Positions 1 through 12,300 of a DNA stretch of 64,000 nucleotides are shown here, one piece after another (position 1 is the first letter of the stretch; each line of letters begins with the position of its first letter). A program made the position numbers and the translations under genes. The stretch comes from Balanoglossus misakiensis (taxonomy: Eukaryota; Hemichordata). The notes under the pieces were generated by a model that saw nothing but the letters and a program-made list of their open reading frames with translations, ran no database searches and had not been told where the DNA came from. The stretch lies in NCBI GenBank assembly GCA_040954595.2, contig CM082587.2:310001-374000 (forward strand), in the 5' to 3' direction.

Positions 1-508
1 ATCAAAGAGACTCTTAAATGTCTGGCGCACATTTGCATTAACAAAACCAAGAAATAAATTCAGGCAAACATTTTTTTACTGACGGAACGAAATTTATCAG
101 AAATTTATCTCGGTCTTCTATACAATTTGACATTTAAACTTGACGCCAGCTCTGTATTTAGCCTGTACTGGATTTTATTGACAACAAAATGGCAAAACCC
201 TGAGTTTCATCTTGATGTTGAATAGAAAATCGAAAAACAAGTTTATAAGAATTCAATTTCCTCGACATCTGTCCTTGAAGTGTGCATCCGTAGTGTTTTA
301 ACTTCCTGATAGCAACATGCAACAAGGACATTTAGATAATTACACAAGACGAGACATAAGGTTTTTTTTATCTCACGTGTTTACACCAACTGTATTACAG
401 TTAATAGATAAACAATCAGTGCGTATCACCGAGACGATCATTGGCATCTTGTAGACTCACATCCTCACCATTCTCATTTGAAAGGTTAACGACATTCTTA
501 AATACAAT

Positions 509-540
509 GCACACACGCACGCACGCACGCACGCACGCAC
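509..540. repeat. (CGCA)n microsatellite
   Basis: A short run of CA then about seven CGCA units. It is an alternating purine-pyrimidine tract of the kind that can adopt Z-DNA and is usually length-polymorphic. No gene is associated with it. Confidence 0.9.
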
Positions 541-1198
541 TAAGAAAGCATTCTGATGCGCATGCTAAACATTTTTTTACTTGTCTTACCTGCCTATAAG
601 TCTTTAAATTTTGACGCGGTCTTGCAAATCTTGCGTCGGAAAATAATTACTTTTGTGAGAGTTTTAAATCCAACAAATGTACGATACGTTCCTCTCTAAA
701 GGTCAACGAATCATGTCTTGGAGATCCGGTCTTCAGCGCAGCTGTTACTATGGTCACGGAATAATGCTAATTACACTCTCAAGTGTTTGTCATGTCTTCC
801 TTGTGGGTGTATCATTGCCATCAGACAGAATAGAGGATTCTCATTTCCTTGCCTTTGAGTCTCTGTCAGTCTTCAAAGACTGTCAAAGCTTATCCTGTTT
901 ATAACATCTTGCTAACCATTATGTCTTCTGCCGGATCAAACATGGAAAACAAACAACGGGTTAAAATGATGTGAATATACAAGGTCTAATTTTCAAAATC
1001 GCTTAAATGTGGCATAAGGACAACTCATCCAATTCGTGCTATTCACAACCATTAAAAAGTATTAGAGATCAAAATTAAAGTAGGCTAATCAACCAAGAAT
1101 TATTTTATTATCATAAATCGGAATACTAATTATAATACTAAAACTTCAAGTGGCGAGTCGTTTACAAAGAAGCCTGTCAGTATCCACGTGTGTGGTCT

Positions 1199-1223
1199 GG
1201 GGGGGCCCGGGGAGGGGGGGGGG
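1199..1223. repeat. G-rich low-complexity tract
   Basis: Three G runs separated by CCC and A. The run spacing could allow a G-quadruplex on the plus strand. It is isolated in AT-rich intergenic DNA and is probably a slippage product. Confidence 0.7.
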
Positions 1224-4200
1224 TTACTTGTTGCCGTAAATAGGCCCGTCATTTACGACGATAGGTCTACTAGAACTTAAAAGATTTCAACTGCAGTCTC
1301 GAACAGGATGTTAGCATGTGGCCCTTTAACTCTTTTGATCAACAATTTTATTTTTCCTAATAATTTGCCAGTCCGATTTCTTAGTAATTTGGTTTGCGGG
1401 ACCCGTGGTTGCTCTTGTTAGGAGATCTATACTTGTTTTGAGTCCCAGTGCTTTACATTTGGCGTTCATATTCCCAAGAATATTCTCCGTCAGATTTATG
1501 TCTAATTATCACATAAATTATGTAGATATCGTATGAACAATGGTAATCAGTATCGATCTTGTCCGAAAACTATCAAAGTTCAAGTATTGGCATGCCACAA
1601 TTAGCTGTAGCGATTCTGCTCAAATGGGAGCACAGTGCCACTGAATCTATTGTTTTATTAATTATTATGTTTTTAGGCCACACGACTTTGCAGATCATCC
1701 ATTCGCAACGTTTTATTGGGATTTTAGAAGGCTTTGCTGACAGTCGCAAATCGACAATAGTAAACAGACAGACAGAGAGACAACATCCAGCTAATACTAG
1801 CGGTGTAACCATTTACTAAAAAATCTCGCCATCAGCACTGCCATGTTGATTTGACAACTTCGACCTTTAGGGCTTCCTGTGTCTTTATTCCACTGGTATT
1901 CGCTAAGAGCAAAGACGGACTCGCGCGGGAAGGCGCGCTACGGGAATCGACGGAACTTTAACAGATCCTTCTGCAAACGCGAAACTGGCTTGATTTTGTT
2001 AAATAATTAAGTGTCGAATGCACCAGCTTCGAACTTTTGACATAAAATTACCGCGGTCCCAAATCTGTTGAAACTTGTACACTAGAATGTAAGTCACTGT
2101 TGCGGTTGATTAATAAAGACAAATTATAATGACGCAAGAGGCATATTCAGTACATATCTGGTTTTAATGACGAAGACTGGCAAAATGCAATCAGGCCGTA
2201 ACTATGGAGAAAGAAAATACGTAGATTGGTTGATTGAACACTTGATTTGCTGCTTGACTTATATATTGCCATGGCAACAGAGATTGCCTTCCACTCTATG
2301 GATTTTGTAAAGGTTCCAAGGCTTTTAAACTTCCAAACCACTTGCTGAACATTTGAGCTGTTAATGAAACTCGGCATTTAATTGTTTCGTATAAAATTCC
2401 CAGGGATCCCAGCTTTTGTCACAACATTTATCTGGTTTTTGCATCAAGGGTTTACAAGGTGCGATATTTCTTACATTAAGGTAGAATGAGTCTTAAACTT
2501 TCTCTCATATTTTGCTCGAGACAACTTTAGATTATTCTCTCTTCAAGTAAATGTGAGTGGGTGTCACCACGCAATACTTTCAATGAGATTGCCAAATTGT
2601 CTCACATTCAAAATGGCCGCCAAAAAATTGGAACATTTCCGCTGTTGCATTCCCTGGGTAATACGTTAAATTAATTACCCGACGCCATTAATAATTACAG
2701 CCATATAAAACTGAAATGCCGTCTACATTGTTTAGAATTTGTTTTATTTATAAAATTTGATAATTAATTCATGACAGATTTGTCAAGACTCACGCCATAT
2801 AAATGTTTAATGCAGGCTAAATCGAAAAGATTGTTTTCTCAGTTAAAAGTAAACTTTGGGAGGAGGGCTTTTCCCGCTTCTAACATTGCTTCCATTTGTG
2901 TGACTGTGTTCAGCAGCACGTATGAGAGAAAATAAGATGCAAGGACGAAATACTAAACATGACCTTTCTTCTCAAGGTTGCAAATCTATCCTGGGGCCCA
3001 GGTGTTCTTGAACATTTGTATGCGCGTATTGATTCTGAACATGGACGTACCGCATTACGTCAGTGCACTGAACTCGTTTACCTTTCTGAAGATTAATCCG
3101 CACATCAAAGTACATGTACCCAGCTAATTTGAACGAGCTTTACTCGGGCTCATATTACGAAGACGCCAGTTCAATTTTTAGCCACCAATTGATTATGCGA
3201 TTTCGCATGTCAGAGAAATGTAAGCACTCTTGTGTGATGAATTTCCCCTCCACACATGTGCAAAACATTTTATAAGATTCAAGAAGTACTGTTCCCAGCA
3301 CAAGCTTTGTCATTTCAAAACTAAACCCGGCAGGTGTAGACGGATTGACAATATGTAAATCAAACTTTCGAAAGATGTCTAGTCTTTGGAAATTCAAGGC
3401 GTATATGGAAATTAGATCCCTGGTGCAATGGAGTACGCCAAATTGTTTGCTGACTTCTGGGTCTTGCCATCATTCTATGTACATATGCTGCGTTGCTGGT
3501 TGTTGCAAAGCTAGGCATAACCGGCTGAGTTTCATGTCAGGCGTCATTTGAACTTATACTGCATGTCAACGATATTTTGGGAAAGAGCAAAGCCGGATGC
3601 ATGGATAGCTGTACATAATACGGTTTTACGAATGCGGTCACGTTGCAAAGATTTGCACCGACTGCTCTTCTTTATTGAGAGATAGAATTCCACATCTAAT
3701 CATTCAGAGCACAATCAGTGAGGAGTTATTTTCCAGTTAATTTAGGAGAGGCAGAACGATTGGAAACCAATCTTCTTTGATAATTTATATAATACTTTCT
3801 TAAAGAATCGATTTCCTGAATATTAAAAAGCAAACTGACAGCCGACTTCCGAACAATAATTTTTTGGCGAAGCAACAAAAGATTTTCTTTACATCTGGTA
3901 CCAATTGCACGGATTTCAACGTAGTTGTGGTATAAAGGGTAAACTTGAGGAAAGAGATTCTTAACTTTCATGCAGCGAAGAAGTCACTTGATTGTCCATT
4001 GGAGTCATTTGAGAGGAAAATTTCGGAGATTGTCTTAAAGGCTACGTGTGTATTCTTTTGATCCTCAGAAAACTAACCTAACAATAGTACACCCGGAAAT
4101 TGTTCGCAATAAGTACAAGAGTTAATAGGAAAAATGGCATGCAATTTCCTGGTATGTGTAAAAATATTTTTTTTCCATCCAGAGTTAAAAGATAACTGGT

Positions 4201-4262
4201 AGATTTTTTCCGGTGCATTTTTTTCAGTTGCAATGATTGGATGATGCACGGACCGTGAGAGG

Positions 4263-4274
4263 CCCCCCCCCCCC
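4263..4274. repeat. C homopolymer
   Basis: A run of twelve C bases in intergenic DNA. It is probably length-variable and its assembled length is unreliable. Confidence 0.8.
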
Positions 4275-5355
4275 AACCATGGATACTTTTAGCTCCCTTG
4301 TTTCGGTTGTAACGTTTGGTTTAAGAAAAGAATATCAAGCAATATGTAAAAAGAAACTCTAAGAAGTTAATGTCTATTAAAGCTCACCCTATGGTCGATA
4401 CACTGCTTTGAGCAATGGACGTCACGTCGTAGACTGAGAAACCTCGCCGCGTCTCTCCCAGCGCCATGCATCGCTTCTCAAAATGGAGGAGCACAGCTAA
4501 CGCCCTCGAGCGACAGGATTCCCAGACTAGAGGACGTCCGTGCATCTCGTCGCAACCTGCAGTGGTAGAGCAGGTGTGAATGTACTTTTTTTACGCCTCG
4601 CCGAATAGAAATATAGATTCCTGAATTTCGCACTTCATTTCTCGCTTCCCCATCTGGTGAAATTAGTAGAGGCAAATCCAGAAAGTCACACTAGGCTGTT
4701 TTACATTGGACGCCTCCACAGACCGACCTGGAAACGCCACTGAATATACACGTGCAACCGGGTATGGTACAAAAGAACGGATCGATAAAATCGATAACCA
4801 TGCTACTAGCGCGGAATGGAATGGGCAGGGTCTAGAAGATGATTATAAAATATTACCGTGATCTTCCCATCACGGTGAAAGGCCACAAAGCAACTGTAAT
4901 GTAATAGTCATAATTTTTATTTTGAACACAACAGTCATTGAATCAATATTTACCAATAAAAGTAAGGAATATCTACGATTTGTATACATACAGTCCAAGT
5001 CGGGAAATTTCGTTTATGTCAGCAAAAAGATTGTCCATATTTTCATGAAAGAAGAAATGGAGTTGATTATCCCTATGGCATTAATATTTGGCTGTAAAGA
5101 GCATATCACAAGAACGAGTGGTCTACACTTGCGATTGACAATTACAAAAACAGATGTTGCATACTGAAAATGTTTCTCAAGTGCTATGGAAGAAGATATT
5201 TAACAGCCGTCATCTCTGGTAACAATTCTTTTCTCGGAATATTACTTTGTAACTCAAAAAACATGTAGAAGCTTATTGTGGAAATTTCCTCAGGTTGTCT
5301 CTTCACATTCCACAGTTTGGACGAAAGTGAAAACCTTGCCAAAAGATGCTGACAA

Positions 5356-7969
5356 TTACATTCCATATGCGAATGCGAAAATTCGTTGAATGGTATCTAA
5401 CTGTATCCAGAAACGAGAGATAATGACATATTGCATAAATCCGATTGCAATGCCTGCAACCACATCCATCACATGGTGGCGCCCAAGCATCAGCCTCGAC
5501 AAGATGATAGTGGCGAAGACCAGATCCAGGGTAATTGATGCGCATGTGTTTATATCCAGATTGGTTGCCAGGATACAGCAAACAAGTGTGGAGCGGGTGG
5601 CGTGTCCAGATGGAAAGGACAATCCAATGTCGTTGGCGGTCAATGTCATGAACATTTTGTCGGTTGAATTACGTTTGGGACGAGGACGCCTTACTAGAAA
5701 CTTCAGGGTGACGACCACGATGATGTCCATACAGATTGCTGTAAACATGAAACAAAACATATGTAAATAGCGGCTTTTAAACCACTTAACACAGCTCTTC
5801 CGACGGTCAAGTTTCTTTAAACATATCTCAAACAGCTTGCTTCTGATCACATTCCTATCTGCTTCAAATCATTCGCCATCTGACTCAACCATCCAATCAT
5901 ATTGAATATATTGGATTTTGCAAGCAGTCCCCACTAACACTGTCAGAAACCGCCGCTTTCCTTTGGCACTTCTCAGCGCCTTTCCAACCAGATGATGGTT
6001 AAAAACTATTATAGTCAAAAAGATACCACAAGCTGACACTGGCTTTCTCTGTTTTTATTAGATTGCTATATATATGACTTCCGAATAATGTAACTTTCTC
6101 AAACACGGTTGGTTCGCCAGTCCAATCAAAATCGGAAGAACCATGGCGCCTCTAAATTGAATTATTTCACAGACAGAAGAATGATCTCAAATAACACTTT
6201 ATCACTGTTGTTGACTTGTTCAACAGATATTAGCCAAATAAATATCATACTAGCAAATGTGACCAACGGCAGTATACATTCACCCAATCGCCCAAGAAAA
6301 ATTAAATTTCAGTAAGCTTGCCTTCAAATTTAATAGAAAAACACCAAACGCAATGATTAAATTAAAAATCGATCGTACAAAATGAGGTGAGTTGTTCCAC
6401 AGACGGAGTTGATAAGAGTCTAGTTCATGTATTACTATTACCTGCGTTATCAACTTTTAGTGAACACGCCGTTACGTTAACCCTTGGAGTTGAACGATTC
6501 GGCCTTTAGACTGTTGAATATAATTGATATTTATGGACATTACAGATCAGCAAGGTCGTCAAACGCTACCAAATCAGCTTACATAGTATTACCTGAGTAA
6601 ACTGTCGTTGATTTTCCAATTAGTTTTGCCCAAGGATATAAATTGGCCAAAACCCTCCTCGCCAATCAGTTTGGCGTCAATTTTCCCAATACAAATTTCA
6701 TTTCCTTTGACAATAGCTTAAAACTGGATTTAGAGTCCATTGTTTGAGCAGTTGTCCCTAGAGTAAACACTTACAAGATGGAAACTATTGTGTTGTTCTT
6801 GATATTTGGTCGCTTTCATTTACCTTCAAATTGATGCAGTTGTTCAAAAGACGCCGAGAAAGTTTGCAGGTAACTCGTCTTTTGTCTCTGAGAAAACAGT
6901 GAATCGTACTGGATATGAATAAGGTTTGAAAAAGCAACGTTTGTCACATTTGAGGAGAAAGTCACATTTGTGCCATCGTTTGAATAAAACAAAATAACAT
7001 ATAACAGCGACTTGGTACATGTAGTAAAATTACTCTTGTACAGATTTGTCCACGTGCAATTATCCCCAGATAGTTCCAATTGCGTTTTCTGTTTGTACAG
7101 GTGCGATTCGGTGTGTTTGCAGCGATATGAAGTTGACTTCCACAGGTAAATTTAATTTAATATACACACAATGTAGGTCCACCAAAATAGAACGTGGTAC
7201 TAAAATGATGACATGTCCTACATCGATTTCGCGGAATTCTACTAAGCTATTGTAAGAAGTGACGTTAACACCAAACGATTCCACGAACTTCATTGTGTTC
7301 CTGATGTGTGTACATAAAGCCGAAATATATGGCATCGGTTGGTACTCGTACTTCCGAAGGCCATCGCAAAATCTGTGATAAATCATCCACGTCATCTATC
7401 TTTCCTGGAAAACGTTGCATTATGCGCACGCGAGCGGAATCCATGATCCGGGTGTCATTTTTGTGACCGAGAGGGAAGGATCCTATGAAAGCCTTGAAAT
7501 AAACGCAAATTTGCCAACATGTTTTATTTACAAATTCACTAACTATATTTAGCTTGAAATTGAACAAACTTTTCGTGCTAAATAATGACCCCATACGAGC
7601 TTTCGAGACTCAATCACCAAGTCTTTACTTTAGCTTATATATTCCTCCATATGGATATATTTTCACTAGTGTTATCTACTCCAATTTCTGCAAAATTATG
7701 TTTTCTTGAAAAATATTGAAAGAATCGTGAAATAACTCACCAATGGACACATTAAACATAAGTTGCTTGATATGGTCATCCGCGACGAGGATAAATGACG
7801 TCACTGTAACAAAGAGCCACAAGAGACCATGGCCGAATATTTCCATCACTTTCATCAATGGTCTCAGACTTCCCAGTGCCGAGTCTTTTCTTGCGCAGAC
7901 ACTCATCATTTCCGTCAGGTGGACGTCCAAGTCAAGCAGTCTTTTCACGAAGCTTTCCGTCGCAAACAT
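5356..7969 (-). CDS. PLPP6: Phospholipid/polyisoprenoid phosphatase, PAP2 family, PLPP6-like
   Basis: Two minus-strand exons can be joined in phase: 7969-7741 (donor GTGAGT) and 5738-5356 (acceptor after TTTACAG, stop TAA). The join gives about 202 residues. The PAP2 catalytic motifs are complete: KFLVRRPRP (K-x6-RP), then SFPSGHATR (PSGH), then SRLMLGRHHVMD (SR-x5-H-x3-D). The upstream exon encodes LRPLMKVMEIFGHGLLW and a membrane segment, matching the stretch before the first catalytic motif in vertebrate PLPP6. Across the splice, LMFNVSIAICMDI continues that membrane helix, which supports this acceptor over a leakier one at 5858. The family dephosphorylates presqualene and polyisoprenyl diphosphates at the ER membrane. 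The start is uncertain: the ATG at 7969 is the first in the open stretch, but vertebrate PLPP6 has a longer disordered N-terminus and an upstream exon is possible. Confidence 0.85.
6816..7594 (-). other. Unassigned open frames inside the PLPP6-like intron
   Basis: Three overlapping minus-strand open frames (7594-7265, 7395-7060 and 7079-6816) lie in the 2-kb intron of the PLPP6-like gene. The last has several N-x-T sequons, three Cys, and an exon-like layout: a CCTGTACAG acceptor near 7108 and a GTAAAT donor near 6832. I do not recognise a family. The frames cannot be joined to each other or to the flanking exons with confidence. They may be a decayed or lineage-specific exon set, or chance. 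Confidence 0.2.
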
Positions 7970-8617
7970 TTCGCTGTCTACATCGAGGTTATCGTGTAGG
8001 TCGCTTTCTTTTATCAACGGGCGAATACCAGACGTTTCATTCGTATGCTAGCGTTGTGCACCTGCAGTGAAAATCCCGGCGTCCTTTACACCATTCACCT
8101 GGATCAACTAAATGCGCATAGTCTGTAACTTCAAACGAGCGAAGCTCTTCCAAAGTCGAACATTCAATTAACGTCGCGGAAACTTTCCAAAATTTGGAAG
8201 AGTTGTGTCCAGTTGGAGCGTTGGGATACAGCAATGACCCCTTCGCTTAACATCTGCAGTCAATCGACGACCGTCGAGCTGTGCACTCGTTGTTGAGTTT
8301 TCTCATCCAATGAGATCAGTCCCTCAATGCTGACAATCGAAGCATACAGTTTACAGTGAATAGCAAGTGCAAGTGGTGGTAACATTTTGTAACAGATTGC
8401 AACGCTGACCCTGGTATCATTAATTATTACGGTTTAAATATCTGTTGGCACAGTAAAGTTTATTATTTACGATCCCAGCTGCCTATATCATAACACAGAA
8501 TGCGTCTAAGGTCATATTGATCATGCGAGTCTCTGAGAATTACAGACTTTGAACGCTTGTTGCCTGAAAAAGATCACTTACTTTGCTTTCCAAGTTTCTT
8601 ATTCAATTTACCGATTA
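7970..8617. other. Presumed 5' region of the PLPP6-like gene, then unique spacer
   Basis: This is non-repetitive sequence between the first recognised PLPP6-like exon and the satellite. The reading frame of that exon stays open upstream to about 8028 without another ATG, so 5' untranslated sequence or a missed splice acceptor lies here. Nothing else is recognisable. Confidence 0.4.
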
Positions 8618-9312
8618 TGATTTCATGAGCTATAACCCATGATTTTTTTCAAAAATCGACGAAATTTTGAAATTTCGCGAAGTCGAAAAATTGACATTTC
8701 TGGATGATTTTTATGAGCTATAACCCATGGTTTTTATCAAAAAATGACCAAATTTTGAAATTTCGCGAAGTCGAAAAATTGACATTTCTGGATGATTTTC
8801 ATGAGCTATAACCCATGGTTTTTATCAAAAAATGACCAAATTTTGAAATTTCGCAAAGTCGAAAAATTGACATTTCTGGATGATTTTCATGAGCTATAAC
8901 CCATGGTTTTTATCAAAAAATGACCAAATTTTGAAATTTCGCGAAGTCGAAAAATTGACATTTCTGGACGATTTTCACGAGCTATAACCCATGGTTTTTA
9001 TCAAAAAATGACCAAACTTTGAAATTTCGCGAAGTCGAAAAATTGACATTTCTGGATGATTTTCATGAGCTATAACCCATGGTTTTTATCAAAAAATCAC
9101 CAAATTTCGAAATTTCTCGAAGTCGAAAAATTGACATTTCTGGACGATTTTCATGAGCTCTATTCCATGGTTTTTATCAAAAAATGACCAAATTTTGAAA
9201 TTTCGCGAAGTCGAAAAATTGACATTTCTGGATGATTTTCATGAGCTATAACCCATGGTTTTTATCAAATAATGACCAAATTTTGAAATTTCGCGAAGTC
9301 GTAAAATTGACA
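8618..9312 (+). repeat. Left edge: 88-bp type-B satellite monomers
   Basis: About eight copies at 88-bp spacing. They differ from the core by TTTTTATCAAAA in place of TTTTTTCAAAA, by GCGAAGTCG in place of GCAAACTCG, and by GACATTTCTGG in place of the CCTCGATTTTTG segment. The outermost copy (8618-8714) has an ATCGACGAAATT segment also seen at the far right edge of the array. The change to core type happens inside one hybrid monomer at about 9312. Confidence 0.9.
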
Positions 9313-12300
9313 CGCAAACTCGAAAAATCCTCGATTTTTGACGATTTTCCTGAGCTATAACCCATGGTTTTTTCAAAAAATGACCAAATTTTGAAAATTC
9401 GCAAACTCGAAAAATCCTCGATTTTTGACGATTTTCCTGAGCTATAACCCATGGTTTTTTAAAAAAATGACCAAATTTTGAAAATTCGCAAACTCGAAAA
9501 ATCCTCGATTTTTGACGATTTTCCTGAGCTATAACCCATGGTTTTTTCAAAAAATGACCAAATTTTGAAAATTCGCAAACTCGAAAAATCCTCGATTTTT
9601 GACGATTTTCCTGAGCTATAACCCATGGTTTTTTCAAAAAATGACCAAATTTTGAAAATTCGCAAACTCGAAAAATCCTCGATTTTTGACGATTTTCCTG
9701 AGCTATAACCCATGGTTTTTTCAAAAAATGACCAAATTTTGAAAATTCGCAAACTCCAAAAATCCTCGATTTTTGACGATTTTCCTGAGCTATAACCCAT
9801 GGTTTTTTCAAAAAATGACCAAATTTTGAAAATTCGCAAACTCCAAAAATCCTCGATTTTTGACGATTTTCCTGAGCTATAACCCATGGTTTTTTCAAAA
9901 AATGACCAAATTTTGAAAATTCGCAAACTCCAAAAATCCTCGATTTTTGACGATTTTCCTGAGCTATAACCCATGGTTTTTTCAAAAAATGACCAAATTT
10001 TGAAAATTCGCAAACTCGAAAAATCCTCGATTTTTGACGATTTTCCTGAGCTATAACCCATGGTTTTTTCAAAAAATGACCAAATTTTGAAAATTCGCAA
10101 ACTCGAAAAATCCTCGATTTTTGACGATTTTCCTGAGCTATAACCCATGGTTTTTTCAAAAAATGACCAAATTTTGAAAATTCGCAAACTCGAAAAATCC
10201 TCGATTTTTGACGATTTTCCTGAGCTATAACCCATGGTTTTTTCAAAAAATGACCAAATTTTGAAAATTCGCAAACTCGAAAAATCCTCGATTTTTGACG
10301 ATTTACCTGAGCTATAACCCATGGTTTTTTCAAAAAATGACCAAATTTTGAAAATTCGCAAACTCGAAAAATCCTCGATTTTTGACGATTTTCCTGAGCT
10401 ATAACCCATGGTTTTTTTCAAAAAATGACCAAATTTTGAAAATTCGCAAACTCGAAAAATCCTCGATTTTTGACGATTTTCTTGAGCTATAACCCATGGT
10501 TTTTTCAAAAAATGACCAAATTTTGAAAATTCGCAAACTCGAAAAATCCTCGATTTTTGACGATTTTCCTGAGCTATAACCCATGGTTTTTTCAAAAAAT
10601 GACCAAATTTTGAAAATTCGCAAACTCGAAAAATCCTCGATTTTTGACGATTTTCCTGAGCTATAACCCATGGTTTTTTCAAAAAATGACCAAATTTTGA
10701 AAATTCGCAAACTCGAAAAATCCTCGATTTTTGACGATTTTCCTGAGCTATAACCCATGGTTTTTTCAAAAAATGACCAAATTTTGAAAATTCGCAAACT
10801 CCAAAAATCCTCGATTTTTGACGATTTTCCTGAGCTATAACCCATGGTTTTTTCAAAAAATGACCAAATTTTGAAAATTCGCAAACTCCAAAAATCCTCG
10901 ATTTTTGACGATTTTCCTGAGCTATAACCCATGGTTTTTTCAAAAAATGACCAAATTTTGAAAATTCGCAAACTCCAAAAATCCTCGATTTTTGACGATT
11001 TTCCTGAGCTATAACCCATGGTTTTTTCAAAAAATGACCAAATTTTGAAAATTCGCAAACTCCAAAAATCCTCGATTTTTGACGATTTTCCTGAGCTATA
11101 ACCCATGGTTTTTTCAAAAAATGACCAAATTTTGAAAATTCGCAAACTCGAAAAATCCTCGATTTTTGACGATTTTCCTGAGCTATAACCCATGGTTTTT
11201 TCAAAAAATGACCAAATTTTGAAAATTCGCAAACTCGAAAAATCCTCGATTTTTGACGATTTTCCTGAGCTATAACCCATGGTTTTTTCAAAAAATGACC
11301 AAATTTTGAAAATTCGCAAACTCGAAAAATCCTCGATTTTTGACGATTTTCCTGAGCTATAACCCATGGTTTTTTCAAAAAATGACCAAATTTTGAAAAT
11401 TCGCAAACTCGAAAAATCCTCGATTTTTGACGATTTTCCTGAGCTATAACCCATGGTTTTTTCAAAAAATGACCAAATTTTCAAAATTCGCAAACTCGAA
11501 AAATCCTCGATTTTTGACGATTTTCCTGAGCTATAACCCATGGTTTTTTTCAAAAAATGACCAAATTTTGAAAATTCGCAAACTCGAAAAATCCTCGATT
11601 TTTGACGATTTTCTTGAGCTATAACCCATGGTTTTTTCAAAAAATGACCAAATTTTGAAAATTCGCAAACTCGAAAAATCCTCGATTTTTGACGATTTTC
11701 CTGAGCTATAACCCATGGTTTTTTCAAAAAATGACCAAATTTTGAAAATTCGCAAACTCGAAAAATCCTCGAATTTTGACGATTTTCCTGAGCTATAACC
11801 CATGGTTTTTTCAAAAAATGACCAAATTTTGAAAATTCGCAAACTCGAAAAATCCTCGATTTTTGACGATTTTCCTGAGCTATAACCCATGGTTTTTTCA
11901 AAAAATGACCAAATTTTGAAAATTCGCAAACTCGAAAAATCCTCGATTTTTGACGATTTTCCTGAGCTATAACCCATGGTTTTTTCAAAAAATGACCAAA
12001 TTTTGAAAATTCGCAAACTCGAAAAATCCTCGATTTTTGACGATTTTCCTGAGCTATAACCCATGGTTTTTTCAAAAAATGACCAAATTTTGAAAATTCG
12101 CAAACTCCAAAAATCCTCGATTTTTGACGATTTTCCTGAGCTATAACCCATGGTTTTTTCAAAAAATGACCAAATTTTGAAAATTCGCAAACTCCAAAAA
12201 TCCTCGATTTTTGACGATTTTCCTGAGCTATAACCCATGGTTTTTTCAAAAAATGACCAAATTTTGAAAATTCGCAAACTCGAAAAATCCTCGATTTTTG

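Larger units (their letters stand above)
1..5355. other. Intergenic region without a supportable gene
   Basis: No open frame here looks like a conserved protein, and none has convincing exon borders in a consistent frame. Open frames are at most about 80 codons, as expected by chance. The sequence is AT-rich with a few simple repeats, listed separately. The last 170 bases or so are probably the 3' untranslated region of the PLPP6-like gene, which ends at 5356 on the minus strand. Distant regulatory elements or fast-evolving non-coding RNAs cannot be excluded from one sequence. Confidence 0.6.

Noticed and set aside
1-5355. Transposable element remnants in the left flank
   Set aside because: No reverse transcriptase, transposase, terminal inverted repeat or target duplication could be recognised. 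Short non-autonomous elements cannot be excluded without a repeat library.
5390-5770. Plus-strand 126-codon frame
   Set aside because: It is antisense to the PLPP6-like exon carrying intact PAP2 motifs, so it is a shadow frame.
5739-5858. Extended second exon of the PLPP6-like gene using the acceptor at 5859
   Set aside because: It keeps the frame but inserts 40 residues into a conserved membrane helix. The acceptor at 5739 has a better pyrimidine tract and restores collinearity with vertebrate PLPP6.
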